A stretch of 64,000 bases of DNA from JAVJRN01 sp040218415. Lineage in GTDB: Bacteria; Bacteroidota; Bacteroidia; Cytophagales; Cyclobacteriaceae. This document shows positions 24,674 to 32,308 of this stretch, in pieces (position 1 is the first letter of the stretch; each line of letters opens with the position of its first letter). The stretch spans positions 74,964 through 138,963 of the forward strand of contig JAVJRN010000072.1 in the NCBI GenBank assembly GCA_040218415.1, read 5' to 3'. Under the pieces are notes generated by a model that was not told the origin of the DNA, ran no database searches, and saw only the letters and a list, made by a program, of their open reading frames with translations. The position numbers and the translations under genes were made by a program.

Positions 24674-25174
24674 TTAGTGGCGTAAAGTCATTTTTATAGA
24701 TTTTGGCGTATGAAAAAATATTTGCTGAGCGCCCGCATTTTCGATTTCTGACCAGTTGTCCATGTTAAACTCGATTCCCAAACAAGCACCTGTTGGTACA
24801 TTGCTGATATAATCTTTCACAAAGCGATTGGCTAGTTCTGTGAGTCCGGGATTATGTCCAAAAATCGCCACACAATCTTCTTGCTGATTCTTTAAAATGG
24901 AGATTATTTGGGGGGCACTTGCATGATAAAGGTTTTTGTCTACTTGAATCTCGCTTTCAGGATAACCCCAATCGTCCGCAATGAAGAGTGCGGTATTCAA
25001 CGCTCGACTCGCCGTACTCGAAATGATAATATCAGGAATTGAGGTGTTGTGGCTCAAATATTTCCCCATGGTCATCACATCTTTTCTGCCTCTAAAGCCT
25101 AAGGGTCTGTCATGATCGTCCAAGTCGAAGCTCCATGAAGATTTGGCATGCCTGATGATATAAAGTGTTTTCAT
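24674..25174 (-). CDS. sixA: SixA-type histidine phosphatase
   Basis: 166 residues. The N-terminal catalytic RHG-type motif reads LYIIRHAKSSW and the second histidine is in AIFGHNPGLTELANRF. SixA family proteins dephosphorylate phosphohistidine on phosphotransfer domains or act on small phospho-substrates. In this window it lies between a glycosyltransferase gene and a membrane hydroxylase gene, all on one strand. Confidence 0.88.
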   Translation of the reverse strand: MKTLYIIRHAKSSWSFDLDDHDRPLGFRGRKDVMTMGKYLSHNTSIPDIIISSTASRALNTALFIADDWGYPESEIQVDKNLYHASAPQIISILKNQQEDCVAIFGHNPGLTELANRFVKDYISNVPTGACLGIEFNMDNWSEIENAGAQQIFFHTPKSIKMTLRH

Positions 25175-25242
25175 TTTGAGGGGTTGAGTTGTGAATATGC
25201 AGCAAAGATAAGCTTGAAATTATTTCGACAGGTTTGTTGACA

Positions 25243-26253
25243 CTAATCAGGCAACCAAAAGTCAAACACAAGCTCATTCATACATTTGAAATGACCCTTA
25301 GGGCACTTGTTGTAGCCAATTTTTGAACAAGGACGACATTTTAACTTATTGTTTTCAAAAACGGTAAACTTGGTATTATATGGATACATGCCGAAGAGAG
25401 GTGTAGTGTTACCCCAAATCGTAAAAATATGCTTCCCAAATGCGGCAGCAATATGCATTAATCCAGTATCATGGCTGAAAACCCAGGTAGCATTTTTGAG
25501 AATACTTGCTGACTGATTCACATTGAATTTCCCGCAACCGTTTAATATTGTCGCTTCTTTTCCTAAGTCTCGTAACCCTTGATCAAAGGAGGTGTTTTCG
25601 CTATTTTTCTTAAAAAATGCTGCTACTTCATTACCTGTGGAAACTTCCGCCTCACCGCCGAGAAGAATGATCGGTTTATTGATGCGATCACAAAGCTCGA
25701 TAATCCTTTTGGTAGGGAGTTTTTTTGTGGTGTACTTACCTCCAATCACGACTGCCGCATATCCATTTCGATGAGTTTCGGGCAACCAATTGTTTTCGAC
25801 TTCATCTCGGTGTGGGATGTAATATTCCAACCCATCCTCATCTATTGATACACCTAGTGGCTTTACCGTTTCCATATAGCGTTCAACTACATGTTTATTC
25901 GCTAGACGATTTATTTTAAAATTGGTATAAAGCCATTTCTCAAAATTCAATTTGTTCACCGATCGGCTCTTTACCCCTAGTCGAACTTTGATATATTTTG
26001 TTCTAAGGTTATTATGTAGGTCTATGACATAGTCAAAACCTTCCTTTTTTAACTGGTTAGTCAGACTATTGAGTGAGTCCGTTAATTGATGAACCTGAGT
26101 TACATTTGGGTTTTCTTCTAATAAAAAAGCATAATCTTTTTTCGTAGCGAAGTGTATTTCAACATTTTTAAGTTGTTGCTTCAAATTCCTTATCACGGGA
26201 GTAGTAAGGACAATATCCCCAATTGAGGAGAAACGTAAAATTAGGATTTTCAT
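25243..26253 (-). CDS. Glycosyltransferase family 9 (heptosyltransferase-like)
   Basis: 336 residues. The start MKILILRFSSIGDIVLTTPVIRNLK is the classic ADP-heptose:LPS heptosyltransferase opening. AAVVIGGKYTTKKLP, WVFSHDTGLMHIAAAFGKHIFTIWG and the late CRPCSKIGYNKCPKGHFKCM segment (a Cys-rich region common in Bacteroidota members) support GT9. It probably adds a sugar to the inner core of lipopolysaccharide. The 68-bp gap to sixA would allow one operon. Confidence 0.92.
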   Translation of the reverse strand: MKILILRFSSIGDIVLTTPVIRNLKQQLKNVEIHFATKKDYAFLLEENPNVTQVHQLTDSLNSLTNQLKKEGFDYVIDLHNNLRTKYIKVRLGVKSRSVNKLNFEKWLYTNFKINRLANKHVVERYMETVKPLGVSIDEDGLEYYIPHRDEVENNWLPETHRNGYAAVVIGGKYTTKKLPTKRIIELCDRINKPIILLGGEAEVSTGNEVAAFFKKNSENTSFDQGLRDLGKEATILNGCGKFNVNQSASILKNATWVFSHDTGLMHIAAAFGKHIFTIWGNTTPLFGMYPYNTKFTVFENNKLKCRPCSKIGYNKCPKGHFKCMNELVFDFWLPD

Positions 26254-26781
26254 AAGGCTAAGGTTTTAATAGTTGTCCCAGAGAATAACCACTTGCTCTG
26301 GCACTTATTATTAAAGATACTTTTAGGAAACCAACCTTGTGGAAACCATTTAGTTTTATTAATCAAAGATTCCTTCAATACTATTTTTTGATTTGTGAAG
26401 GTTATTAGTCATCGCGATTTTTGCCTTTTAGGTAATATGTGTTTTTTCATCATTGATGGTTTAAAAATCGAAACTACTTGCTGGACGTTTTTTTTGGCGG
26501 AGTAACATTTAGTGTTTCATCAGGTTTTAATAGGCTAGATGTTTTAATTGTATGGTTGGAAGATTCATCAGTTGACATGAAAGATGATTGATGATTAATG
26601 TGAATGTCATTGGTCACATTTAATCAGTCTAAAACGTTATTAGATAAAAAATTTAAATGAAATTTGTTGGCATAACTTATGCTTAATAACGACTGTTTAT
26701 TCAACTTTCAAAAAACAATAATTTCATTTAATCATTGTCATTACTGAGTCTTCAAGAAACTCTTGCTCCGAGCGTCATATT
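26254..26781. other. Divergent intergenic region (528 bp)
   Basis: No gene is seen. It separates the GT9 gene from the plus-strand secreted protein. It holds an inverted repeat, ATGTGA-N10-TCACAT (26598-26619), and the sigma-54-like promoter at 26667. The rest is AT-rich sequence without recognisable structure. Confidence 0.7.
26667..26684 (+). promoter_or_regulatory. Sigma-54-like (-24/-12) promoter for the 26782 gene
   Basis: TTGGCATAACTTATGCTT has the -24 element TGGCA, the obligatory GG-N10-GC spacing and a TGCT -12 element. It lies about 100 bp upstream of the start codon, and the inverted repeat at 26598-26619 sits at a distance compatible with an activator site. Only a sequence match; rpoN and an activator are not in the window. 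Confidence 0.5.
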
Positions 26782-28329
26782 ATGATGAGAATTTTGATTT
26801 ACGTAGGCCTTTTATGTTCTGTTACTTTATCTTTTTCACAAAAAAAGAAGAGACAGGATACGAGTAACTATATCGTACAGTCCAATCGGGTTGAATTTGA
26901 TATGGGCTCTGAAGATTATGATTTTCATGTTATTGAGGGTCAGGAAAATGGAATGTTGGTAGCTGTGCAGACAAGTGATGCCTTGGCTGATGGCGAGCTT
27001 TGGGTATTTCATTATTTGGATACCGCATTGAATGTCGTTTGGTCCAAAAACTTCCCTGTACCTTATACAAGTACCTTTACTGGTTATGATTATTACTCCG
27101 GTAAATACTATCTGATGTTTAACATTTCAGAGTTTGGCAATGAAGAATTTCTTATTTATGAAATAGATGCCGAATCTGGTCTTTATTTAACCTTTGAGAT
27201 CAGTACTGTTTTCCCAATAGTCCTAACGCACTTTGAAGTCATCAATCAATCTTTGATCCTTGGCGGGTATACCAATTCTCGACCGGTATTACTGACCTAC
27301 AATTTGGTAGAGCGAACGCCAAAAGTAGTGCCTGGCTTTTACGAGAACAATAGCCTTTTGTTAGATCTTATCATTGATGATGAAGCTCAGATATTTACGG
27401 TGCTCACCACCGAGCGGCAAGACAACCGAAAGAATAGCGTAAGAGTTAAAACTTTCACTTCTTCAGGAGATCTAATACAGGAAAACAGAATAAATCCAGG
27501 AGAACGCAACAACCTTATCGATGGAACGGCGACCACTTTTTTGGGAGGGTTTCAATATGTAGCAGGAACATATTCTAAGAATGCCTCTCAATATAGCCGC
27601 GGATTATATCTGGCCAAGTTTATCAATGGCCGGCAGCAATTTGTCGAATTTCATAACTACGCCGATCTAGACAACTTTTTTGGTTTTATGGGCAAACGCC
27701 GGGAAAAAAGAATGAAAGAAAAGATAGAAAGAAAAAAGGAAAAGGGGCGGAAACTAAAGTTTAGTTACCGCTTGATGGTTCATGATATCATCAAGCGTGG
27801 CGATGAATTTGTAATGATTGCAGAAGCCTATTATCCAAGTTATAATAGCTATGCGGGATCTCCTTACGGTGGTATAGGCTCGGCACAAAATTTCACATCC
27901 GGTTTTACTGGTTATAGATACACCCATGCCATTGTAGTAGCGTTCGATAAAAATGGTGACATTAAATGGGATAATTCCTTTGAGATCGAGGATATCCTCA
28001 CCTTTTCATTACAGAAGTTTGTACAAGTAAGTGTCTACGATGATAAAATTGTTTTAATGTACATGGAGGGAAATACGATTAGATCCAAAGTGGTTGAAGA
28101 AAATGCCATTGTAGAAGGTAAAACCTTTAATCCTGTAAGATTGTCATACAATAGCGACGAGATCAAGAGTAAAAACCCTCAGGTAGAGGGATTGAAAAAA
28201 TGGTATGGAAACACCTATTATGCCTTTGGTGAACAGCGAATTAAAAATGAATCTGGCTCAGTAATAAAGGTCTACCGAAAGATATTTTATATCAATAAGG
28301 TTACCTACGATTTAGAAAGTAAGCTGTAA
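26782..28329 (+). CDS. Secreted protein of unknown function
   Basis: 515 residues with a Sec signal peptide (ILIYVGLLCSVTLSFS). I do not recognise a family. The pattern is of beta-rich repeats resembling a propeller (GELWVFHYLDTALNVVW, SLILGGYTNSRPVLLTYN, VMIAEAYYPSYNSYAGS). A strongly basic insertion, KRREKRMKEKIERKKEKGRK, lies near residues 305-330. There is no lipobox and no visible T9SS sorting tail, so it is likely periplasmic or outer-membrane associated. Preceded by a sigma-54-like promoter and followed by pyrR, which has its own promoter-like element. Confidence 0.75.
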   Translation: MMRILIYVGLLCSVTLSFSQKKKRQDTSNYIVQSNRVEFDMGSEDYDFHVIEGQENGMLVAVQTSDALADGELWVFHYLDTALNVVWSKNFPVPYTSTFTGYDYYSGKYYLMFNISEFGNEEFLIYEIDAESGLYLTFEISTVFPIVLTHFEVINQSLILGGYTNSRPVLLTYNLVERTPKVVPGFYENNSLLLDLIIDDEAQIFTVLTTERQDNRKNSVRVKTFTSSGDLIQENRINPGERNNLIDGTATTFLGGFQYVAGTYSKNASQYSRGLYLAKFINGRQQFVEFHNYADLDNFFGFMGKRREKRMKEKIERKKEKGRKLKFSYRLMVHDIIKRGDEFVMIAEAYYPSYNSYAGSPYGGIGSAQNFTSGFTGYRYTHAIVVAFDKNGDIKWDNSFEIEDILTFSLQKFVQVSVYDDKIVLMYMEGNTIRSKVVEENAIVEGKTFNPVRLSYNSDEIKSKNPQVEGLKKWYGNTYYAFGEQRIKNESGSVIKVYRKIFYINKVTYDLESKL

Positions 28330-28379
28330 CGATAAAATATTTAGCATCAGGTTCATTATTCCATAAGCATCATAGCCAC

Positions 28380-28387
28380 TATATTTG
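28380..28387 (+). promoter_or_regulatory. Candidate -7 promoter element for pyrR-pyrB
   Basis: TATATTTG matches TAnnTTTG exactly and lies 14 bases before the pyrR start codon. No clear -33 TTTG is seen. It would leave a very short leader, so an upstream PyrR attenuator in the leader is unlikely. Confidence 0.45.
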
Positions 28388-28401
28388 CCGGTAGTCCTAT
28401 T

Positions 28402-28953
28402 ATGCAAAAACGACTTCTGCTTAGCGGCCAACATCTACAGATCACAATCAACAGATTGTGCCAACATCTGATTGAAAATCACGGAGATTTTTCTGAAACG
28501 GTCATTTTGGGTTTACAGCCTCGTGGTATTTACCTCGCCGAAAGAATCAATAAACGCCTTCAAGAGGTGCTCGACAAAAAGCTTAATCTTGGGTACATCG
28601 ATATTACGTTTCATAGAGATGATTTTAGAAGAAGAGATGAGCCACTATCTCCTAATCAAACCAAAGTCCCTTTTATAATTGAAGATAAAAAAGTTATTCT
28701 GATTGATGATGTGCTCTTTACGGGACGCTCCGTTCGAGCAGCTTTGGATGCTATGACCATGTTTGGTCGCCCCAAGAAGGTGGAATTGTTGGTTTTAATT
28801 GACAGATTATACAGTAGGGATATTCCGGTAGAAGCGAATTACGTAGGTCGGAGAGTCAATACTTTACGTTCTCAAAAAGTGTTGGTTGAACTATCGGAAC
28901 AAGGCAAAGAAGACAATATCTGGTTAATCAATATCGAAGATGGACAAGCTTAA
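28402..28953 (+). CDS. pyrR: PyrR, pyrimidine operon regulator / uracil phosphoribosyltransferase
   Basis: 183 residues. The PRPP-binding loop KVILIDDVLFTGRSVRAALDAM and the N-terminal TVILGLQPRGIYLAERI identify PyrR of the phosphoribosyltransferase fold. In Gram-positive bacteria it binds pyr mRNA; in other bacteria it may act mainly as a uracil phosphoribosyltransferase. It overlaps pyrB by 14 bases, showing tight coupling to pyrimidine synthesis. Confidence 0.95.
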   Translation: MQKRLLLSGQHLQITINRLCQHLIENHGDFSETVILGLQPRGIYLAERINKRLQEVLDKKLNLGYIDITFHRDDFRRRDEPLSPNQTKVPFIIEDKKVILIDDVLFTGRSVRAALDAMTMFGRPKKVELLVLIDRLYSRDIPVEANYVGRRVNTLRSQKVLVELSEQGKEDNIWLINIEDGQA

Positions 28954-29869
28954 ATCAAAACATGTGCTCGGAATAAAAGATCTTGAAAAAGAGGAAATCG
29001 AGTTGATTTTTGATTGGGCAAAAAATTTTAAAGACGTATTGAACCGCCCAATAAAAAAGGTGCCATCCCTGCGCGATGTTACGGTGGCTAATGTCTTTTT
29101 TGAGAATAGCACAAGAACAAGGCTGTCATTTGAACTAGCGGAAAAAAGGTTATCAGCCGATGTAATCAATTTTTCATCTGCTTCGAGTTCTGTCAAAAAA
29201 GGAGAAACCTTGCTCGATACAGTGAATAATATTCTGGCAATGAAAGTGGATATGATTGTCATGCGACATTCAAGTCCCGGAGCGCCACATTTTTTATCTA
29301 AACATATAAAAGCCAATATCATCAATGCTGGTGACGGCACTCACGAGCACCCTACGCAGGCGCTATTGGATACTTTCTCCATTATGGATAAGCTTGGTAC
29401 GGTTGCTGGGAAAAAAGTAGTGATTGTAGGAGACATTCTTCACAGCCGAGTGGCATTGAGCAATATTTTTGCCCTCCAAAAATTGGGTGCAGAAGTAATG
29501 GTTTGTGGTCCTGCCACGCTCTTGCCAAAACATATTACTTCCTTAGGTGTGAAAGTGGAGTTGGACATCAGAAAAGCCTTGGCTTGGTGCGATGTGGCCA
29601 ATGTTCTAAGAATTCAGCTGGAACGTCAGCAGATGAGGTATTTTCCTTCGCTGAGAGAGTACTCGGCACATTATGGCATCAACAAGGCATTGCTCAATTC
29701 TCTGGATAACGAAGTGCTTATTATGCATCCAGGACCGATAAATAGAGGGATAGAGCTTTCTTCAGATGTTGCGGACTCTGATCAATCAATCATACTGCAA
29801 CAGGTAGAAAACGGCGTGGCTATTAGAATGGCCGTGCTTTATTTATTGGCCGGACATAAGGCCAATTAA
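28940..29869 (+). CDS. pyrB: Aspartate carbamoyltransferase, catalytic chain
   Basis: 309 residues. The carbamoyl-phosphate motif FENSTRTRLSFE, the RHSSPGAPHFL segment and GDGTHEHPTQALLDTFSI are diagnostic, and HPGPINRGIEL is near the end. It condenses carbamoyl phosphate with aspartate, the first committed step of pyrimidine synthesis. No pyrI regulatory chain or pyrC follows. Cotranscribed with pyrR through a 14-base overlap. Confidence 0.97.
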   Translation: MDKLKSKHVLGIKDLEKEEIELIFDWAKNFKDVLNRPIKKVPSLRDVTVANVFFENSTRTRLSFELAEKRLSADVINFSSASSSVKKGETLLDTVNNILAMKVDMIVMRHSSPGAPHFLSKHIKANIINAGDGTHEHPTQALLDTFSIMDKLGTVAGKKVVIVGDILHSRVALSNIFALQKLGAEVMVCGPATLLPKHITSLGVKVELDIRKALAWCDVANVLRIQLERQQMRYFPSLREYSAHYGINKALLNSLDNEVLIMHPGPINRGIELSSDVADSDQSIILQQVENGVAIRMAVLYLLAGHKAN

Positions 29870-29976
29870 TTTTGGCAATAGTAGTGGTTTCTCAAGAATT
29901 ATGAGGAAAACTTTCAGCTCATCCTTTCTTTGATTACCATAAAAGTGGAAATCACAATTAGGGAAGAATAAACCTG

Positions 29977-30720
29977 ATGCTACTTGATACAAAAAGTTAC
30001 TTTTGCATCGTGCATTTTTTAATCTCTGGCTTTCGATATCTCTTTTGTATTATCTGGACTATCCTAATGATTAGCTTATCATTGGTTGTTCTGCTTTTCA
30101 CCTTCAACCCGAAGACTTCTGTAGTCATGGCGCGTACGATGTTTGCGCCTGGCATCTTATGGTTCTGTGGTGTGTCTTTGGAGGTGTCTGGTACAGAGAA
30201 TTTGAGTAAGAAAGAATCTTATGTTTTTGTAGCAAATCACTTGTCCTATGTAGATATTCCTGCATTATTTCGCGCTATTCCAAAGGGATTGCATTTTGTG
30301 GCCAAAAAGGAAATTAGACTTGTTCCTTTTATTGGGTGGTACATGATCGCTACAGGGATGATTTTTGTGGATCGCTCTAATAAGCAAAAGGCGGTAGCCA
30401 GTCTTGATAGAGCCGGGAAATTGATCAAAAAAGGGAAAGATGTTCTGATGTTTCCCGAGGGAACGAGGAGTAAAACAGGGGAGGTTGGTGTCTTTAAAAA
30501 AGGGCCTTTTATGCTGGCGGCTAAGGCGGATATTGCTGTTGTTCCAGTTGCCGTCGTAGGGACTGATCAGGTTTTATCTCCTAAAAGTTTCGTGATTAGA
30601 CCACATAAAGTCAAGATTAAAATTGGGAAACCAAATAGAATTGTTGGATCAGATATGCGGTCTTTTGTGGAATTCAATAGAATGCAAACTATTCAACTTC
30701 AGAAAGAATTAGACACATGA
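29977..30720 (+). CDS. plsC: 1-acyl-sn-glycerol-3-phosphate acyltransferase
   Basis: 247 residues with an N-terminal hydrophobic region spanning two helices. The acyltransferase motifs are FVANHLSYVDIPAL (NHxxxxD type) and LMFPEGTRSKTGEV (block III). It makes phosphatidic acid from lysophosphatidic acid at the inner membrane. Stop and start of the next gene overlap by 4 bases (ATGA). Confidence 0.93.
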   Translation: MLLDTKSYFCIVHFLISGFRYLFCIIWTILMISLSLVVLLFTFNPKTSVVMARTMFAPGILWFCGVSLEVSGTENLSKKESYVFVANHLSYVDIPALFRAIPKGLHFVAKKEIRLVPFIGWYMIATGMIFVDRSNKQKAVASLDRAGKLIKKGKDVLMFPEGTRSKTGEVGVFKKGPFMLAAKADIAVVPVAVVGTDQVLSPKSFVIRPHKVKIKIGKPNRIVGSDMRSFVEFNRMQTIQLQKELDT

Positions 30721-31289
30721 ATACTAGTGAAACATTATTAGAAAGAGCAGATCATACTTGTGAACTATGCACAGCTTCATCGCCTTTGGTTATTTACAAG
30801 GTAGAAAATGCTACAGGCGAGGATGCAAATATTGTGGTTTGCCAAAATTGCTCTTCACAACTCCATGGAACTTCGCCTATTGAAGTAAATCATTGGAGAT
30901 GTTTAAATGATAGCATGTGGAGTGAAGTTCCTGCAGTTCAGGTGGTTGCCTACAGAATGCTCTATAAACTTCGAGAGGAGGGCTGGCCACAGGATTTACT
31001 GGAATTAATGTATCTGCCTGAAGAGTTGATACCTTGGGCTAAAAGTGGGGTATCATTGACTGAGTCAACTACTCCTGAAGTAAAGCATTTGGACAGCAAT
31101 GGGGTGCAATTACTCGCAGGAGATAGCGTAGTGCTTATCAAAGATCTGAAAGTCAAAGGCGCAAGTTTTATTGCTAAGCGTGGTACGTCTGTCAGGAATA
31201 TTTCCTTAGTGCATGATAACCCATCGCATATTGAAGGTAAAGTCAATGATCAACATATTGTGATTTTGACTCAGTATGTAAAGAAATAA
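30717..31289 (+). CDS. phnA: PhnA-family zinc-ribbon protein
   Basis: 190 residues. An N-terminal zinc ribbon with CELC and CQNC cysteine pairs (HTCELCTASSPL, VVCQNCSSQL) and the C-terminal SH3-like PhnA domain (GDSVVLIKDLKVKGASFIAKRGT) are both present. Despite the historic link to alkylphosphonates, the role of this family is unclear. It overlaps plsC by 4 bases, so the two are cotranscribed. Confidence 0.9.
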   Translation: MNTSETLLERADHTCELCTASSPLVIYKVENATGEDANIVVCQNCSSQLHGTSPIEVNHWRCLNDSMWSEVPAVQVVAYRMLYKLREEGWPQDLLELMYLPEELIPWAKSGVSLTESTTPEVKHLDSNGVQLLAGDSVVLIKDLKVKGASFIAKRGTSVRNISLVHDNPSHIEGKVNDQHIVILTQYVKK

Positions 31290-31385
31290 TGGTTTGATAA
31301 ATTCCCGACGGATTACCATTCTGTCGCTTGACCTGATATGCTTTTGAGCGTTATTGCCATTTCTAGGTCTTCGTGATAAAAATAC

Positions 31386-31946
31386 TCACCCTTTCAATTC
31401 CTGTTTTTCTAGAACAAGGTTCATCACCTCATCCATGAGTTCGAAGGCATAAGTTGCTGATTTAAGGATAGCTTCTTGTTCTGCCAGAAATTCAGGTTGA
31501 TCAATGAAAGCTTGTCCCGCTTTCCAAGATTTTGCACCGCTACTTTTGCAGTACTGATAAAACGTTAATGCGTCTTCAGGAATATTTTGGTTTAGGAGAA
31601 ATTTCAAGATAAACATTCCGCCAAGCATTGAACCTTCCAGCACGTAGATCAAGCCTACAGGATGAAGTGACTCAGGAAGCTTTACTTCTGGAAAAGGTGT
31701 GTTAAGTACACTGAGTTGATGAAGATCATTTTCAATCAGTTTGGCCTTATTTTGATATTGATAGCCAATATTTTGTCTGGATAGATGTGCCTCTAAGACA
31801 TCATGCCACACCAGCTGAACGGTCAATAGATTTTTGTAATCCATTACCGAAAAGTTTGAAGACATTAAATTGATCCTTTTAAAAGTTGATTCCGTCTTTT
31901 TGTGGATATCGGCAGTATTCACTTTTAAAAAATGAGATAGCATCAT
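31386..31946 (-). CDS. Heme oxygenase-like protein (biliverdin-forming, phytochrome-associated)
   Basis: 186 residues, all helical. TADIHKKTESTFKR holds the likely proximal heme histidine and PVGLIYVLEGSMLGGMFILKFL is the distal-helix glycine-rich motif of BphO-type heme oxygenases. It cleaves heme to biliverdin, the chromophore of bacteriophytochromes. It is the last gene of a three-gene operon, overlapping the response regulator by 4 bases, so the cell makes the pigment together with the photoreceptor that uses it. Confidence 0.88.
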   Translation of the reverse strand: MMLSHFLKVNTADIHKKTESTFKRINLMSSNFSVMDYKNLLTVQLVWHDVLEAHLSRQNIGYQYQNKAKLIENDLHQLSVLNTPFPEVKLPESLHPVGLIYVLEGSMLGGMFILKFLLNQNIPEDALTFYQYCKSSGAKSWKAGQAFIDQPEFLAEQEAILKSATYAFELMDEVMNLVLEKQELKG

Positions 31947-32308
31947 TTGTCAATGATTGATTTAATTTGAGCGGTTAGTCTTTCTAGTTCAATCGGTTTT
32001 TGGTGATAATCACAAAATTCATCAGGAATTTTTAATTCACTTTTTGAATAGGCAGTCATCAGTATGAAGTCTGTGGTCAGTTCAGGCTGAGAACTTTTAA
32101 CCATTTTCACAAGATCTATCCCAGTATATTCGGGATCTTTGATATTGACATCAATCAATCCAGCGTCTGGTTTGTTTTCTTTAAAATATTGAAGAAAGTC
32201 CTTCGCATTATGCACAACATCAACCTCATAAAAATCACCAAAATGTGCTTGGTACATGATACAGCTGATTCTATCGTCTTCGAGAATCAATAATTTTTTT
32301 TTAATTTC
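31943..32308 (-). CDS. Single-domain response regulator of the phytochrome operon
   Basis: 121 residues from the ATG at 32308; a longer start 45 bases upstream would add residues translated inside the kinase gene. The receiver signature is clear: KKLLILEDDRISC (acidic pair), GLIDVNIKD (phospho-acceptor Asp), LMTAYSKSE (Thr) and YHQKPIELE (Lys). There is no output domain, so it acts by protein contact or phosphotransfer, as in many phytochrome systems. It overlaps the kinase gene by 8 bases and the heme oxygenase gene by 4. Confidence 0.9.
   Translation of the reverse strand, partial: EIKKKLLILEDDRISCIMYQAHFGDFYEVDVVHNAKDFLQYFKENKPDAGLIDVNIKDPEYTGIDLVKMVKSSQPELTTDFILMTAYSKSELKIPDEFCDYHQKPIELERLTAQIKSIIDK

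Noticed and set aside
26598..26619. CRP-type site ATGTGA-N10-TCACAT
   Set aside because: Spacer is 10 bases rather than the 6 of a CRP site; kept only as an inverted repeat near the sigma-54-like promoter.
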